Positions 46,231-58,362 are shown, numbered from the stretch's first letter. The stretch is 64,000 bases of DNA from Branchiostoma lanceolatum (GCF_035083965.1 NC_089725.1:25491925-25555924); one strand, 5' to 3'. Translations and numbers: made by a program. The notes: generated by a model not told the origin, from the sequence alone.

Positions 46231-49200
46231 TTATAAGTCCCTTCTGTTGCCACTATAGTTTGTGGTGGAGTAGGAGTCATGGGAATGTTTGATGAGCTGC
46301 ATGCTGTCCACAACAACTCCATCCTGAAGGAAACAGACAAGTTGGGGTGTGGGTGTAATGAGTTATTGGTTGTTTCATATCTCTAAATCATTTTGTACAT
46401 ACTACCTTCTGGTACTCAAGGGCTATGTAACTACATATGTATGTAAAAGGAAAGTTCAGGTACCTATAATGCATTGAATTTCAGAATATTCACTGTTCTG
46501 CAGCAGTGGCAATGTGTGTGGCATAAAAAAACAGCTGCAGCCAGGTGCACCTGTTCATGTGCAATGTTCCAGAAAAAGTTTGGTAACCATACCATGATAA
46601 GGTCCAAGATCAGATGTGATTCATCATCACATCACCTAATCACTTACTGCTATTCACTTTCATTTCAAAGGTGGGATGTCTCACCTGGTCATCTGACACC
46701 TGCTCAAGGTACAGGTGTGTTGAGTTTATGACTGTCATACGGATATAGCCATAGTCATCCAGGCGGAAAGCACTCCATGGTTTAGGGTTGGGTACAAACG
46801 GTGTCAGCCTCTCCTTGCAGCCCTGAAATTGATAAATAAATCCTGACTGAATCCAAATCTCAACAACAACTGTGACTAGCTGTTTTGGTCCATGACTGCA
46901 ACCTTTCAAATCAATACAGCTAATACTCTTGGTTGGAGTGTGTCAGGAAGGGCAGTGTAATCAAATAATGGATACCCCGGTATTCTACTAACAAGTTTTT
47001 TTTTCAATGTACAAAATCTCATACTAAAACCCAGGCAGTCAGTCTGATTTGGAGCAAGAGTGTTGACTTACAGCTGATCCAGTGATGATGTGGACAGGTG
47101 CCTGGGGGTTGGTGTAGGGCTCGTTCACACTACCATTCATAACCTGATGGAAGGAGGAGCAAAATTAATACATAATACCCATGCACAAAAAATCTAAAGT
47201 TGCACAAGCTGCTTCAATATCATAACAGAAGTACCCATAAAGAGATACAGCTACAGGTAAGATTCAACTTCAGCCTTGTGTAGTTAAGTACACCTAGATT
47301 CTGTTCCCTGTTCTAGTAACTCAAAGACCAAGCATTCACTACTACAGTATACTAAATGGTAGAGTCTCAGTACCATTTTATCATACACTGGCCATAGTCT
47401 CTCATAGGAATGTTCATGGGCCCAGATGGTCAGATCTACACCTGTATGGGGGAAAGGAAGATATTTAGAATACTGGGGTTCAGAAACAAAATAGGTTATG
47501 AACCAAGACTGCTGTCAAATTCAGAAAGTTTACAAATCATGACATTACAACTTTACCATATTTGTACAACAGGTCCTCCAACCCTGGCATGCCTTGCTTT
47601 GGTATGCCCTGCCTTACCTGAGGAGAAAAAATATTCAGTTGTCTAAATTGCATAACAATAAAACCTTCAAAGCAAAGTGCTATTGTAGCAGGAAGGTCTA
47701 CCATGTATACAATGTAGTTAAACATAACTATACAATGCAGCTTAACATAACCTGTAGAAAAGTAGCAAGAAATGGCCACTCAATGTGTATTGCATAATGC
47801 CAACGAAAACACGAACACAGCTGAAACACAAGAGGCGAGTAGCACAGTCCGCACGCCATAACCGCTAGGCTAAAAGGTCTGCACCAGTTAGACCAGTCAG
47901 TTTAACAATAGTGGCATTTGAACCCCACTGTTACACTGCTAACCAACTGATAAAACATGAATTGCACTTTTTATGATGATACACTTACAAAGCTTTCATC
48001 CATGATGCAGTCCTTTGCCACATTGGAGCAGTACATTGGCCTGTGACCCATCAAGATGATCCATGGCTGTTTCTGACGCTGTTCCGGTGTGTTCGCAGCC
48101 TGATATAATGTTAGGAGAGTTAGAAAAATGTATAGAATACATCTAAGTTTGTGAGAACAGAATAGCCTGTGGGTGCCATCCTATTTCGTTTGCTGGGGCT
48201 CCCATACTTGCTCCCTAACAAAGTATAGATAGATATTATAATGGTAAAACTAAACAGGATGGCACCCAGGCTACAAATAATATATCAAGAATCTGACAAT
48301 TGGAGATGTAGAGTATGCTGATGAGTGATGAGTGATGTGAACAAAACATCATTTCTAGTAGGTTGTTCTTTTACAAAAGGCAAATTCCAGTAAACCACAA
48401 GCACCCAAATGAAAATCCTACCTCCAGGTCCCTGTGCAGCCACTCCCTCTGCCTGATCACCTTGTCCTTGCTGCCCTCTTCATTCAAGTACCACACCTCT
48501 GTGTTGATGGAGATGATATGGGCTGGTCCAATGTTGAAACTTAGTTTAGGGGAACAAAGAGAGTCAGGATTCTTTATCCTAAAACATTGTATGTCAACCT
48601 TTAGACTATATCACCTTACAGGTGTCTTAAATTTGTCATGGCAACCAGGATAATAGCAACAGTGACTACTGTATTAAGAAAAGGGTCATGAAACAGAACA
48701 AGGTCACACCCAAATCAACCTTGACCTTCATCTCCTCAAAACCTACCCGCATTCCAAATATCGTTACAATCCACTCAGAGGTTCTTGAGTTATGCTAACA
48801 AAAAAATTCGGAGACACACATATAAACACACACACAGACAGACAGGCCCAAAAGTATACCTCCATTTTTCATGAAGGTAAAAACGCAGAAGTATCCTAGC
48901 CTGGGTACCATCCTCCATTTCTGCTAGCTCTCACTTTTGCTTGCTCACCACGGCAGTAAGCAAAAAGGGAGAACTCAGTGGCAACTATGGAGGATGGTAC
49001 CCAGACTAGAAGTATCCTGGGCTAAAACAATTGTGCACCATACTACTGTGCACTGCATGGCTCTTACCTGTAAAACATGTCCTTGTTGTGATTCCCTGGC
49101 ATGGAGAACCTGTTGATGTAGTGGGAGAAGTTGCTGGAGAAAGGAAGAAAGAACAATTACAACAGCATTCTGCTTAAAGTTTCTTTGCACAAAGCAACTA

Positions 49201-52200
49201 AAGAGTGTGTCCAACATTAAGTGCAGGTAATTCTGTGATGTATATTTTACTATACATGAGTAGCATGACTACTAGCATCTAAAAGAAACAGAACTTTGAG
49301 TCAGTCATTACTGTTCCTGCCAGCGGTCACTACAGAGGATGGAGTCAGGCTCTTAGAACTTAGCATATCACACCTATATACAAACTCACTATGCAATCTC
49401 GTGGTTGCCGACACATGTCATGTACGGGAGGTAAGCAGCAATAGGCTGGATCAGTGACATGAAGGCATCCCCAACCTCTCCCTCTTTCTGTGGGCATGGA
49501 AAACAGGACATTGTTACTAACCTAGTGAGTGAAGGGAAAGTCTGGAACTAACTTGGATGACACTAAGGCTAAGCAAACTGCTTTACCAGACAAAATGCAT
49601 ATCCTGTTGAACATAACACAAAATTTTCATTGTAGGTATAGCTATTCTATGACAGTGTTCTGAGACCTTTGCATGTAACTTATTTTGTAAGTTGTGTGAG
49701 CATTGTGTATAAATTCTAGAGGTTGAAATACTATGATCGGTTTACAGCAAATTAAAAATGTGCACACTTTGAAAAACAAGGAACTGTCACATTACCCTTA
49801 AGTTGGAGAGTTTTACTTACATCGTTCATATCATAGGCAAAGTCACCTGAAAATAGGAAAAATAAATATATTGGCACCACAGAACTAGAAATTGCAGTTT
49901 GTTGCCATACCTTAAAAAGGCATATTATCCTTACATATATCTCCCATTTTGTATTATATAAGTTGTAACCTTATTCATTTATGTGTTGAATTTTCTTTAT
50001 ATAGAATGTTGCTAGTCATATTTGAATGTGATTGTCCAATCAATTACTGAACCTCTTTGAACATGCATGGCATGCAGTTCCAGCTTCAATTGATCAACAT
50101 TATTGATATAACAAAAAGGACTATCTCTTACCAACATGAAGTATAGCATCATACATCCCCCTCTGCACCTCCTTAGTGAGCCTAGCTACAGACTGGGCGT
50201 TCTCATAACCCAGGTCTCCGTACACAGCGAACCTGGGGCTCCAGTTGGTGTCATCCTGGACTGCTGTAAAACTGTAGATTTCACTCCAGGACACCTCATC
50301 TCCCACATGATAAACTACATGATGAGATTAGGAACAAAAGGCATCAAGAAATAAGAATGGTAACGTCATTATCAATCAGTCATATATACAGTAATTATTG
50401 TAGCACTATATCTATGGCAGCCACCATTACCATGTTTTCTCATAGTCATTGTTATAAAAGAATATCCACTTGTTCCACTTGTCACCATTTTTAACTTGCA
50501 CCGTCTGTATACTTTTTTCTATACATTATTTTATGTTGCAATTAGCCCTCGGGCAAGAACTTGCAAATAACAACAATCATGTAATACATGCAACACTGCC
50601 TGGATTGGTTCTCAAAAGTATCAGTGACTATTGACTTGGACATCATGTCATGAATCTCACAAAAAGATAAACCAAATAGTCATATCATGCATCATATAAT
50701 GACTCAAAAAGTAACAGCTCAAAGAGTCAGTTCAAATCAAATATTGAAGAGGTAAAACTCAAAGGTAAAAAGCAAAAACCATAAACCAAGAAATAATCTT
50801 ACTGTATCGAAATCCTGGTTTGAGTCCAGTCAAGACCACCCTGTGGATGTACTGGGCATTGTGCTTCTTCCCTCCATCCACAAATAGGGTGCTGATCCCC
50901 GAGTTTCTCAAGGAAAAGTCTGCTTGTCCATATTCTACCACAGAGGCTGTGTTGTTCAGGGTACTCCACGTCACAACCATAGAGGTAGGGGAGCCTAGTG
51001 GTCAAGATAAAACGTTTTCAGCTATCCTATCACATATGACTATTGATTTGCTCAAACTACCCAAAGGTATGTTGAACTACCAAATTCTTTCCACAAAAAT
51101 TTTTGGGGCCTCAGTTGACCCAAGGACATTGACCCCATGATATCAGACTTAATGTAGCCGTACCTACATATTAGAAAAACTCCTTGGTGACCTACATTGG
51201 AATCAAGGTGAAATTATGTCTAAATATACCCTGTACGAAGGTATGGATGGTAGAATTATTTGGCAAAAATGCAAATATACAAATGTAACTGCCTCCTTTG
51301 TCAGAACTGGACAACCAGTACGGAAGTGGTCGACAGAACAGGAGCTCCAGTACTGAGACTTTCTCAGTACTGGACTTCCTGTACTGGGCAGCTTCAGTAC
51401 TGGGAACCCTCCTGTCAGGACTGGAAATCGAGTGCTGAGACTCTAACGAGCGTCTAACGTTATTTTCAGGGCTTAGTCAACCTTAGTAAACTTAGAACTT
51501 TCACAGTAGACTAGATAACTTTTTAGATTCCCATGTATTTCCATGTACTTGTTTGTCTGCAATTAGCCTTCGGGCATGAACTTGCAATTAAGTTATTATT
51601 ATTATGTACAGACAACTGCCTGCCTATGTGCTCAGGCCAGACAACTTATATATATAAAATCCCGAAAACTGTCCAGTCGGGTCCAAACAATGGATCATCC
51701 TTGCCAGTACTAATAGAACATGAGTACAGGACGCCCAGTTCTGAAATAATTTGAGGTCTCGGCTTCCAGTACTGAAGAGTCACTATTTACTGGTAAATCC
51801 AGTACGGAACCCGTTACATCCGTAAATCGGCACTCGGTTATCCAGTGCTGAATGACCTCCGCACTGGGTAACCAGTACCGAATGACCGTTGACCTAGCCG
51901 GAACGCAAATCGGTACTGGAACCCGAGTGCCGAGAGGAGTTCAGCTCTGGAACCCGAGTACCGAAACAAATTCAGTTCTGGACGTCCAGTGCTGACGAAG
52001 CTTCGGTACTGGAATAAAGCCGTTCCGTACTGGAATTCTTGTACGGAACTTCCTTCCGTACTGGGGGCCGAGTATCGGCGGCATTTTCTCCATGGGTTCC
52101 GTACTGGGCGCCCAGTAAGGAGCCGGTTACATCTGTATATTTGCGGCAAAAATAGGGCCAGGACTCAGCAGTTGAGTCAGTCCGCAGGAAGTTCACATTT

Positions 52201-52616
52201 CCTCTTCCACATTTGACTACCATACTTACTGTACCTCAGACCAGGTCAATGAAACCTTATATGGTGGACAACCTCCCCTGGCAAATATTATATATACCTC
52301 TAGTAGAGACTAGTCTAAACTAAAGCCTCCCCAAATTATGAGGTGTCACTGGAATCGCCCATAGCCTGGTAGCCTGAGAACAGACAGCCCAGTGTTTTCA
52401 GTTAACCCTAGGCAAGGAGGTTTACCTCCTTGCCCTAGGTCGGCACAGTTATAACAAGGAGGTTAATTAAGAGTTAACGTTACCTGAGTAGGATAGGTGG
52501 ATCTGGGTAGGTTCTGTGCCTGGATTTTTAGGATGTGGCCGCGCTGAGCAGACTGTCCAACAGCACAACAATGACAGCAGAACAACAAACCAAGCAGGAG
52601 GCGCCGAGTCCGACAT
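46231..52616 (-). CDS. ACP7: Purple acid phosphatase (ACP7/PAPL-like), secreted metallophosphoesterase
   Basis: Thirteen exons in transcript order: 52616-52484, 50994-50803, 50314-50132, 49846-49821, 49487-49390, 49133-49068, 48539-48422, 48099-47989, 47617-47557, 47441-47374, 47143-47072, 46822-46685 and 46323-46231, encoding 452 aa (human ACP7 is about 438). I start at MSDSAPPAW because a signal-peptide core (FVVLLSLLCCWTVCSA) follows at once; an upstream in-frame ATG would add about 40 residues before it. The N-terminal fibronectin-like domain has PTSMVVTWSTL. All five metallophosphoesterase blocks are present: YGDLG (D142), HVGDFAYD (D171, Y174), VGNHE (N206, H207), LMGHRP (H291) and AHEHSYER (H338, H340). 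These bind the Fe-Me centre and Y174 gives the purple charge-transfer band. It hydrolyses phosphate monoesters, in the secretory path or outside the cell. Exon 4 is only 26 bp. Intron 1 holds an 874-bp MULE-like element. Confidence 0.96.
48163..48273. mobile_element. 111-bp TAGCCTGG-family MITE in ACP7 intron 7
   Basis: TAGCCTGTGGGTGCCATCC at the left pairs with GGATGGCACCCAGGCTA at the right. Inner sequence pairs poorly and no TSD is evident. Confidence 0.65.
48897..49008. mobile_element. 112-bp TAGCCTGG-family MITE with perfect 9-bp TSD
   Basis: The ends are TAGCCTGGGTACCATCCTCC and its complement with one change. GAAGTATCC is duplicated exactly at 48888-48896 and 49009-49017. Inner arms CTTTTGCTTGCT and AGTAAGCAAAAAG pair. 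A right-half remnant (ACAGAGGATGGAGTCAGGCT) lies at about 49333-49352. Confidence 0.8.
50535..50580 (-). repeat. Short LINE-type 3'-tail fragment
   Basis: GCAATTAGCCCTCGGGCA and GAACTTGCAAATAACAACAA match the segment at 51545-51605 and partly that at 33195. Strand is uncertain. It is intronic in ACP7. Confidence 0.35.
51271..52144. mobile_element. 874-bp MULE-like element with 9-bp TSD and CAGTACTGG-type palindromic subrepeats
   Basis: The 28-bp terminal repeats begin GCAAATATACAAATGTAAC (left) and GCAAATATACAGATGTAAC (right, inverted), 25 of 28 bases identical. GGCAAAAAT is duplicated exactly at 51262-51270 and 52145-52153. The interior carries more than fifteen degenerate copies of a palindromic 8-10 mer around AGTACTGG/CCAGTACT (variants AGTGCTG, AGTTCTGG, GTACGGAA). 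A short LINE-tail-like insert lies at 51545-51605. There is no transposase. It lies in intron 1 of ACP7. Confidence 0.82.
52406..52439. repeat. Perfect-arm palindrome CCTAGGCAAGGAGGT
   Basis: CCTAGGCAAGGAGGT is followed, after two bases, by ACCTCCTTGCCCTAGG, its complement with one inserted base. AACAAGGAGGTTAATTAA follows at about 52454. The AAGGAGGTTTA core is also the end motif of the 19270-20265 element, so this may be a joined pair of element ends. It lies 45 bases from ACP7 exon 1. Confidence 0.6.
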
Positions 52617-54380
52617 GTTTACAGTAGCAGCAGAGGAACTGAGCGATAACGTTACAGATTCGGCTGTCAAACCAACAGGACGAGATCTACCGTTACTTCT
52701 GCTTCCTAATTTGACCCTACTTCCTCTCGCCAAGTCTTGAATGAAGAACTAAAAGGTTCAACCGAGGCGAAGGCTGTTGGTTCCGTGAGAACGGACAAGG
52801 AGCGATCATACATAACCCGGGGTCCTGAACTGGCCCCCTGACCCGTAACGCAAAACCACGTGATCCGATAACGATCTCAACTTTCGGTGTTCCTCGGGAC
52901 CTGTTCACGTAAGACTCCCCGTGACGTCATACCTCCTATATAATGTCCTTGCTTACAGCCCTGGCTCTACCTGATAAAATTGATTGATGATTGACTAATG
53001 GCTTTCAAGAAACAGCATTTGGCACACTTTTAGTCCAAAAAGTAACAGCTACAAGAAAGTAACAAAGCCTTTTTACAGCACTTCGGCAGATTTGGGTAGG
53101 CAAGCAAGGCCCTTTTGACTTGAGGTCGTAACGGTGGCGTGTTACATTAGGTCACGAATGATTATGAAAAGTTGGTTGGTTCCACTTTTAATGAGGGTCC
53201 TAAACCCATACATAAATGTTTGGAATATCTTTTCAAAAGTGACCCGAATTCATAGTTTGCGCTTTGGAGATATCACAGTAAATCAGGCTAGCAAAATAGG
53301 CTTCCTCGGCTTACCAGTGGCTGATTTAATTTCCTTTCGTTTAAATTTCGTAATGATATTACGTCTGTAACGTCACCTGTAGAACCAAAGTCCGCATTCC
53401 TAATGTTTGGAAGCAAAGTCCACCTGTCACATTACCTTTCCGTGCTGTTCTCCTCGTACGCCGATGTAGTAAAGTCCGCTGCATGTTTTGCAAGTTCTAC
53501 ACTAACCGGCATGAAAAGGACGGACAGACAATGATGAACAATATAATCACTAACTACTGACACTATATTCTGACTTATTGGGTTCGACTTCTTTTTCCGA
53601 GACAGTGGAAGACGAATGATCCCACGTATTTTTTCTGTAATCAGTAGTTCTTCTTTTTGTCTGTTAGCGTGGAGAAATTAGGATGGAATTTGGTGGCCTC
53701 TTTTACTAGTTTTAGGGGGCTTAAAACTCGGTTTAATTCTATGAATGCTTGGTAAGAGAAGGAAGATCCATCTTGTTTCCGATTTTAAGGGGACAGAGCA
53801 GTTACAAGACTGTCGCATATTACTTGCTGGTATGAACATGTTCAACGAAACGTTTTGCCGTGAATGTGACTGAATACATCAGTTATATAAAGCCGAAACT
53901 TCCTCAAAATCTAATGACGGCAACCTGGCTTTAATGTTAATATGTTGTCCAGTGAAATAAAGAAAAAAATGAAGAAAATATCCTCTTGAGCAACGTCAAC
54001 AGGAAATAGAGATAACTGTTGATGTTTTCTGTTTTTGTTAAAAACACTTTATATGAGGGCTAATGTTACAAAGTCCCTCTGACGTTAGCGATAACGGTGC
54101 ATTTGCATTGTGCATTCCCACTGTCTGAATCCCTCATTTAATTTTCCGCGTTATTATGATAAAATGAGAAATTGAAGAAATTAGCTATTGATAAAAAAGA
54201 ATGTTAGTCTTAGGCGTGACCATTTTAAGGCATTACATTATGAATAGAAGTACAGCAAGATCTATTTCAACGATCCTAAATAATCCCCAAATGGGTTTGT
54301 CAGCGCAGCAATGTAGTAGCTGAGTACGATCCTCCTAATCTCCAAGCAGATCCACACCGGGCGCGAACTCGTATGTGCTA

Positions 54381-54418
54381 GCCAGATAGGGTCCAGTCAG
54401 CCAGAGAGGGTCCAGTCA
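54381..54418 (+). repeat. 19-bp tandem repeat, two copies
   Basis: GCCAGATAGGGTCCAGTCA (54381-54399) is followed directly by GCCAGAGAGGGTCCAGTCA. Confidence 0.75.
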
Positions 54419-54437
54419 GCCCGGTAGGAAAAATTGT

Positions 54438-54526
54438 ACTGTTGACAGGATGATCCAATTTTTCTACTTCTGACAGGATCATCCTGTCAACAGTGAAAAT
54501 TTTGCCCACTGTTGACAAGATGATCC
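54438..54526. promoter_or_regulatory. Cluster of three ACTGTTGACAGGATGATCC motifs in alternating orientation
   Basis: ACTGTTGACAGGATGATCC occurs at 54438-54456 (plus), as its complement at 54476-54494 (one change), and at 54508-54526 (plus, one change). TGACAGGATCATCCTGTCA at 54471-54489 is a palindrome with 9-bp arms. The cluster lies 195-285 bases upstream of the TMEM147 ATG. It could be a regulatory cluster or a small foldback element. Confidence 0.5.
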
Positions 54527-54720
54527 TGCCAATAGCCTCATGCCAAAGGAAAAGCGCACAGTCATCGAGCGAATCAGTGGTTTACGTTCGTCTGTCGCGA
54601 AAACTGAGTGCCGTAAAACGGGCTTGTACAGAGAACCCTTGTGGGATAATTTGATTCATTTGGTCGGCCTGCGGTGGCCTACTTTTTCTCCTATAATTCG
54701 ACGATATCTGATCCAGAAAT

Positions 54721-57270
54721 ATGACGCTATTTCACTTTGGGAACTGCGTAGCTCTGGCCTACGTACCATACTTTCTCACCTACAAGTTTTCAGGATTGTG
54801 AGTATTTTCTCGCTTGACACAGGAGGGGAGGGGGGCAGGGGCAATTTTTTTATTTCTCAGTGTGGTTTTTGACCTGATTTTTTTTAGTGTAGAACATGCT
54901 CTTCGTACAGATCATTGATATTTGCTCTTTTTTTTGTTCGCTGAAGGTCAGAATACAGTGCCTTTTGGAAATGTGTGCAGGCAGGAGGAGCTTATCTGGC
55001 CACTCAGTTGTGCAAGGTGAGGAAACAATTTATGTCAACATAAATTAATCTGTCTGTTTTGAAAATTATATGATTACTGATCATGTGAAAGCTTAGAGTT
55101 ATACATTGCTATGATTCCAAGAGGTCTAAACCCCTTTAATAAGGGCCTTCATGGGGGAGTAGTGATTACGAATTGCGCAACATTTTCGCCGGGGATTACG
55201 AATTACGTTAAATTCAATTCTCAGAGCTGATTACGAATTACTTTAAATCATGAGGCTTCCAAACCGGCTTCAAGACTATTATGTTGATTTTGGGCAACTG
55301 CCTACGGATTACGAAGACGAAAAAGGCTGAATTACGCCTTACGAAAAAGGGCATGCTCTTTAATTTGATAATTAGTTTTATTGCAAGTCCACACATTATT
55401 TTGTATGATAATGTTCATAATTCATATGATAATCATGACCATGATGTTGCCTGCAGATGCTGATCCTGGCCACCTTCTTCCCAGCATCAGAAACAGGAGG
55501 AGGGAACCTTGACGTGATTGGGGTAAGCTTTTCAAGAAAATGACCCCAAAATTATTTGTGCATGATGGACACATGTCAAGGAAATTTGCATATAAATCAG
55601 AAGGACAGGTTGTCGACCCTTAATATGTGTGACATGCCAAGGACAAAATGATGTCCTTGGACAGGTATAGGGCACATTTGTCCAGCCTGTGACACCAGGA
55701 ATATCCAAGTTCTGGTAATGTTTTGATTTCGTACTTTCTATTTGGCTATGATGTGGGCATTTCCCATTTGCAACATGTCCATCCATTCAAGTCTAACAGA
55801 GAATTGAACCAAAAAAATGTTTTCACATCAAGCATAACTGTATCATGTGTGTATGACGGAAATTTTAGAATAAAATCTATTTAATTTGATATTTCCTTTT
55901 CCTCTTTCCATTTGTGCCAAGCTCAATACAATGTTTTTTATCTGTAGGAATTCCTGAAGACTTCGGTAGATTTTGGTGATCTGATCGGGATCCAGCTGAT
56001 CATGAGCAGCATTCCGGGGAAGGGGGAGATCAAGATCATGACGGCAGCCATGGGCTGGGCCACGGCAGAACTAGTCATGACCCGCTTCATCCCAATGTGG
56101 GTGGGGGCTCGTGGAGTCGAGTTTGACTGGAAGTACATCCAGATGAGCTTAGAATCCAACATCAACCTGGTGAGTGTGATGGTCATGTCTTTTCCTGTTC
56201 CAGGAATGTCAATGCTGATGCACCCAGTTGATACTTAGATTGTCACAAAAAAAAAGGATTTACATTATTATAGTGCATGAGGGATTCAAGAACTTCATCT
56301 GTCTCATTTTTATTTTTCAAAGAGGATATTCATCTAATGATACTTCCTCCGCAATCCATATGTAGGCAGTAGCGTACATTTCCACATACATGTATATATA
56401 CATGTAATGTTACATGTACTAGCAAATGTTGTGTCTATGTAACCATTCTATATTCCTTTTCCATATATTCTCAGGTCCAGCATATAGCAGCTGCAGTCCT
56501 TGTGTGGCTGTGGAGCAGACATGACTTCAACCGTAGCCTGTTACCTGTTGTTGGCACCCTCCTGGGGCTGAGTGTGTACAGACCTCTCATTGTAGAGTAA
56601 GTGTGACTTCACTTACTGTAATGCTTGAAAATTTTGCCGTGGCTTTATGTTGGCGTTTTTTTGTGGTGACTGCTTCTGCAAACTTAAGTCCGTGAAGGTG
56701 CTGGCGTTTCCATTACTGTAAATGCAAAAATGTTCGCAGTGGTTTTGTGTTCATGTTTTTCGCGGCGACTGTTTCACCGTGAACTTTAAATCACCGCAAA
56801 CAATTTCGTCCAATGGTCTAGCAGTATGTGACTATAGCAGTGCTGTGAACTTGAAACCACAGCGTGCACTTCAGATTCGCCTTGGCGCGAAATAAAAACC
56901 ACACAAACTTAGATGCATTTACAGTACTGTACAGTATGTGACTATAGCATTATCACAATGTTATGTCCTGTTGATCATCCGTTCCTTTTCAAATCAGTCC
57001 TGTTGCCTAATAACCAGTCTGATGTCTTGGATTTACATTTTGTATGGAGGTATTATTCACACAGCAATTGTGAAAAACTTATGAATACCAGAACCTTTCT
57101 CAAGTTCTAATTTCTGTGTGTCCCTTTCCAGAATTTTGATCCATGCTGTTGGCCTTGGTTCCTGGACCCTCCTGCTGGCCAAGGCTTTGTTCACTGGAGC
57201 TGTTGGCCTAGTAACTCTCCAGTTGTATGTTGGACTGGTTCACAGTAACCCAAGCAACCACTACGACTGA
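54721..57270 (+). CDS. TMEM147: Transmembrane protein 147
   Basis: Six exons: 54721-54797, 54947-55016, 55457-55522, 55948-56169, 56475-56596 and 57132-57270, all junctions in phase, 231 aa (human TMEM147 is about 224). The start is [18 protein letters not shown], the canonical N-terminus of the family, so the longer overlapping frame from 54540 is rejected. Further landmarks are [67 protein letters not shown], and [20 protein letters not shown]. Seven hydrophobic segments are spread over the whole length. TMEM147 is an ER multipass protein, a core of the nicalin-TMEM147-NOMO (BOS) complex that works with ribosome-bound translocons on multipass membrane proteins. The protein ends SNPSNHYD. 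It is divergent from ACP7. Confidence 0.97.
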
Positions 57271-57866
57271 TATTGTGATGGCAGGAGCAGCTTGTGATGT
57301 GTAATTTCTACCAAAGTAATTCTATACACCATAAGATTACATAATCAGTCTGCACTGACCAATGAGGTTAAAAGATAGAACCTCCTTGCACTGACCAAAT
57401 TTGTATTGGTACAAATGTAGTTGTATCCTATGATATTAAGAAAATATTGCATGAAGTTACAAATGTAGTATGTCCTGTCTGGTCTTGGATTGAAATAAAA
57501 GCAACTGAAATAAAAGATGGAGTTAAAATATAATTTCATTTCACTGATGATAATATTTGTGTGGCCAACCGCTGAAAGATACAGTATCATGTATAGCACA
57601 TTATTTTACACAACATAAAGCAGTTTACTGTCAAGTTAAACATATACCTATTTTTTATGATGTTGATTTGTATTGATAATCAAAGCCAACATTATGTACT
57701 AGATATGTGTGAAATTTATTTCAAGTCAAACATCAGACTTTTCATTGTCTGTGTTTGTTTTTGCAATTATACAATGACAATGTACATGTATTATGATTCT
57801 TGACCAGTTGACATAGGGAGCTTTGTATGGGATGTTTCGAATACATAATTTATGGTGTGGAATAAA
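57271..57866 (+). other. 3' UTR of TMEM147
   Basis: Consensus AATAAA at 57494-57499 (another AAATAAAA 15 bases on) and again at 57861-57866, allowing alternative 3' ends. Confidence 0.55.
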
Positions 57867-57975
57867 GTCAGAATCGAAAGTGCTACTTTGTCCTGTATTC
57901 AGAATATTAAACTTGAGTTGGTAAGTTGCATGCTGGTGTTACATGCTTTGTTTACAACCGTTTCATGGTTTATGA

Positions 57976-58362
57976 TTACGGACCACGATTATAATTCACT
58001 TTAGGTTGTAGGATAACACACATCTTATTGTCTAATGATAAAACAAACCATTTATTCATATACCATAATTCCCTCAGTATTATCTTTGGTTGACCATTGA
58101 AGTGGTACGGATACAAATCTTGCAGTTTGAACTCCTTGGTTTGGACAGACACATTATTCGCACATAGCAGCTGTAGCAACGAAGTTCTCCCCATGGCCAT
58201 CAAATGTAGTTGCAAGATTGTACTTCCACGAAAAACAAATTGTTTGAAACACTGAGATGCTCCATAATAGCTGGTTGTGGGTTTCTTAAACTGCCCTCTG
58301 GTAAGAAATGCTAGTACCGTATGTTTTTGACGCTCCAAAGTCCTCCAATGATACCAAGTCAC
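57976..58362 (-). CDS. Possible single-exon hypothetical protein (128 aa)
   Basis: An uninterrupted frame starts MTWYHWRTLERQKHTVLAFL and ends with VNYNRGP. It has no recognised domain. In its favour: it begins 28 bases from a CRE in a GC-rich, CpG-containing segment upstream of RSPH4A, in divergent orientation, and a minus-strand AATAAA (TTTATT at about 57716) lies downstream. Against it: no homology that I recognise and AT-rich composition. It may be a chance frame. Confidence 0.3.
   Translation of the reverse strand: MTWYHWRTLERQKHTVLAFLTRGQFKKPTTSYYGASQCFKQFVFRGSTILQLHLMAMGRTSLLQLLCANNVSVQTKEFKLQDLYPYHFNGQPKIILRELWYMNKWFVLSLDNKMCVILQPKVNYNRGP

Larger units (their letters stand above)
52617..54720. 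other. Divergent intergenic region between ACP7 and TMEM147
   Basis: About 2.1 kb with no supported exon. It must contain the ACP7 promoter (left) and the TMEM147 promoter (right). Apart from a 19-bp x2 tandem repeat at 54381-54418 and the inverted-repeat cluster at 54438-54526, it is AT-rich and unremarkable. Confidence 0.55.

Noticed and set aside
47820..47945. tRNA-like boxes on the minus strand in ACP7 intron 8
   Set aside because: An A-box-like TAGCCTAGCGGTTA exists but the only good B-box-like GGTTCAAATGCC lies on the wrong side of it. At most a scrambled SINE head.
54540..54872. 110-codon plus-strand frame starting MPKEKRTVIERI
   Set aside because: It overlaps TMEM147 exon 1 in another frame. 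The TMEM147 frame from 54721 matches the family N-terminus and splices in phase.
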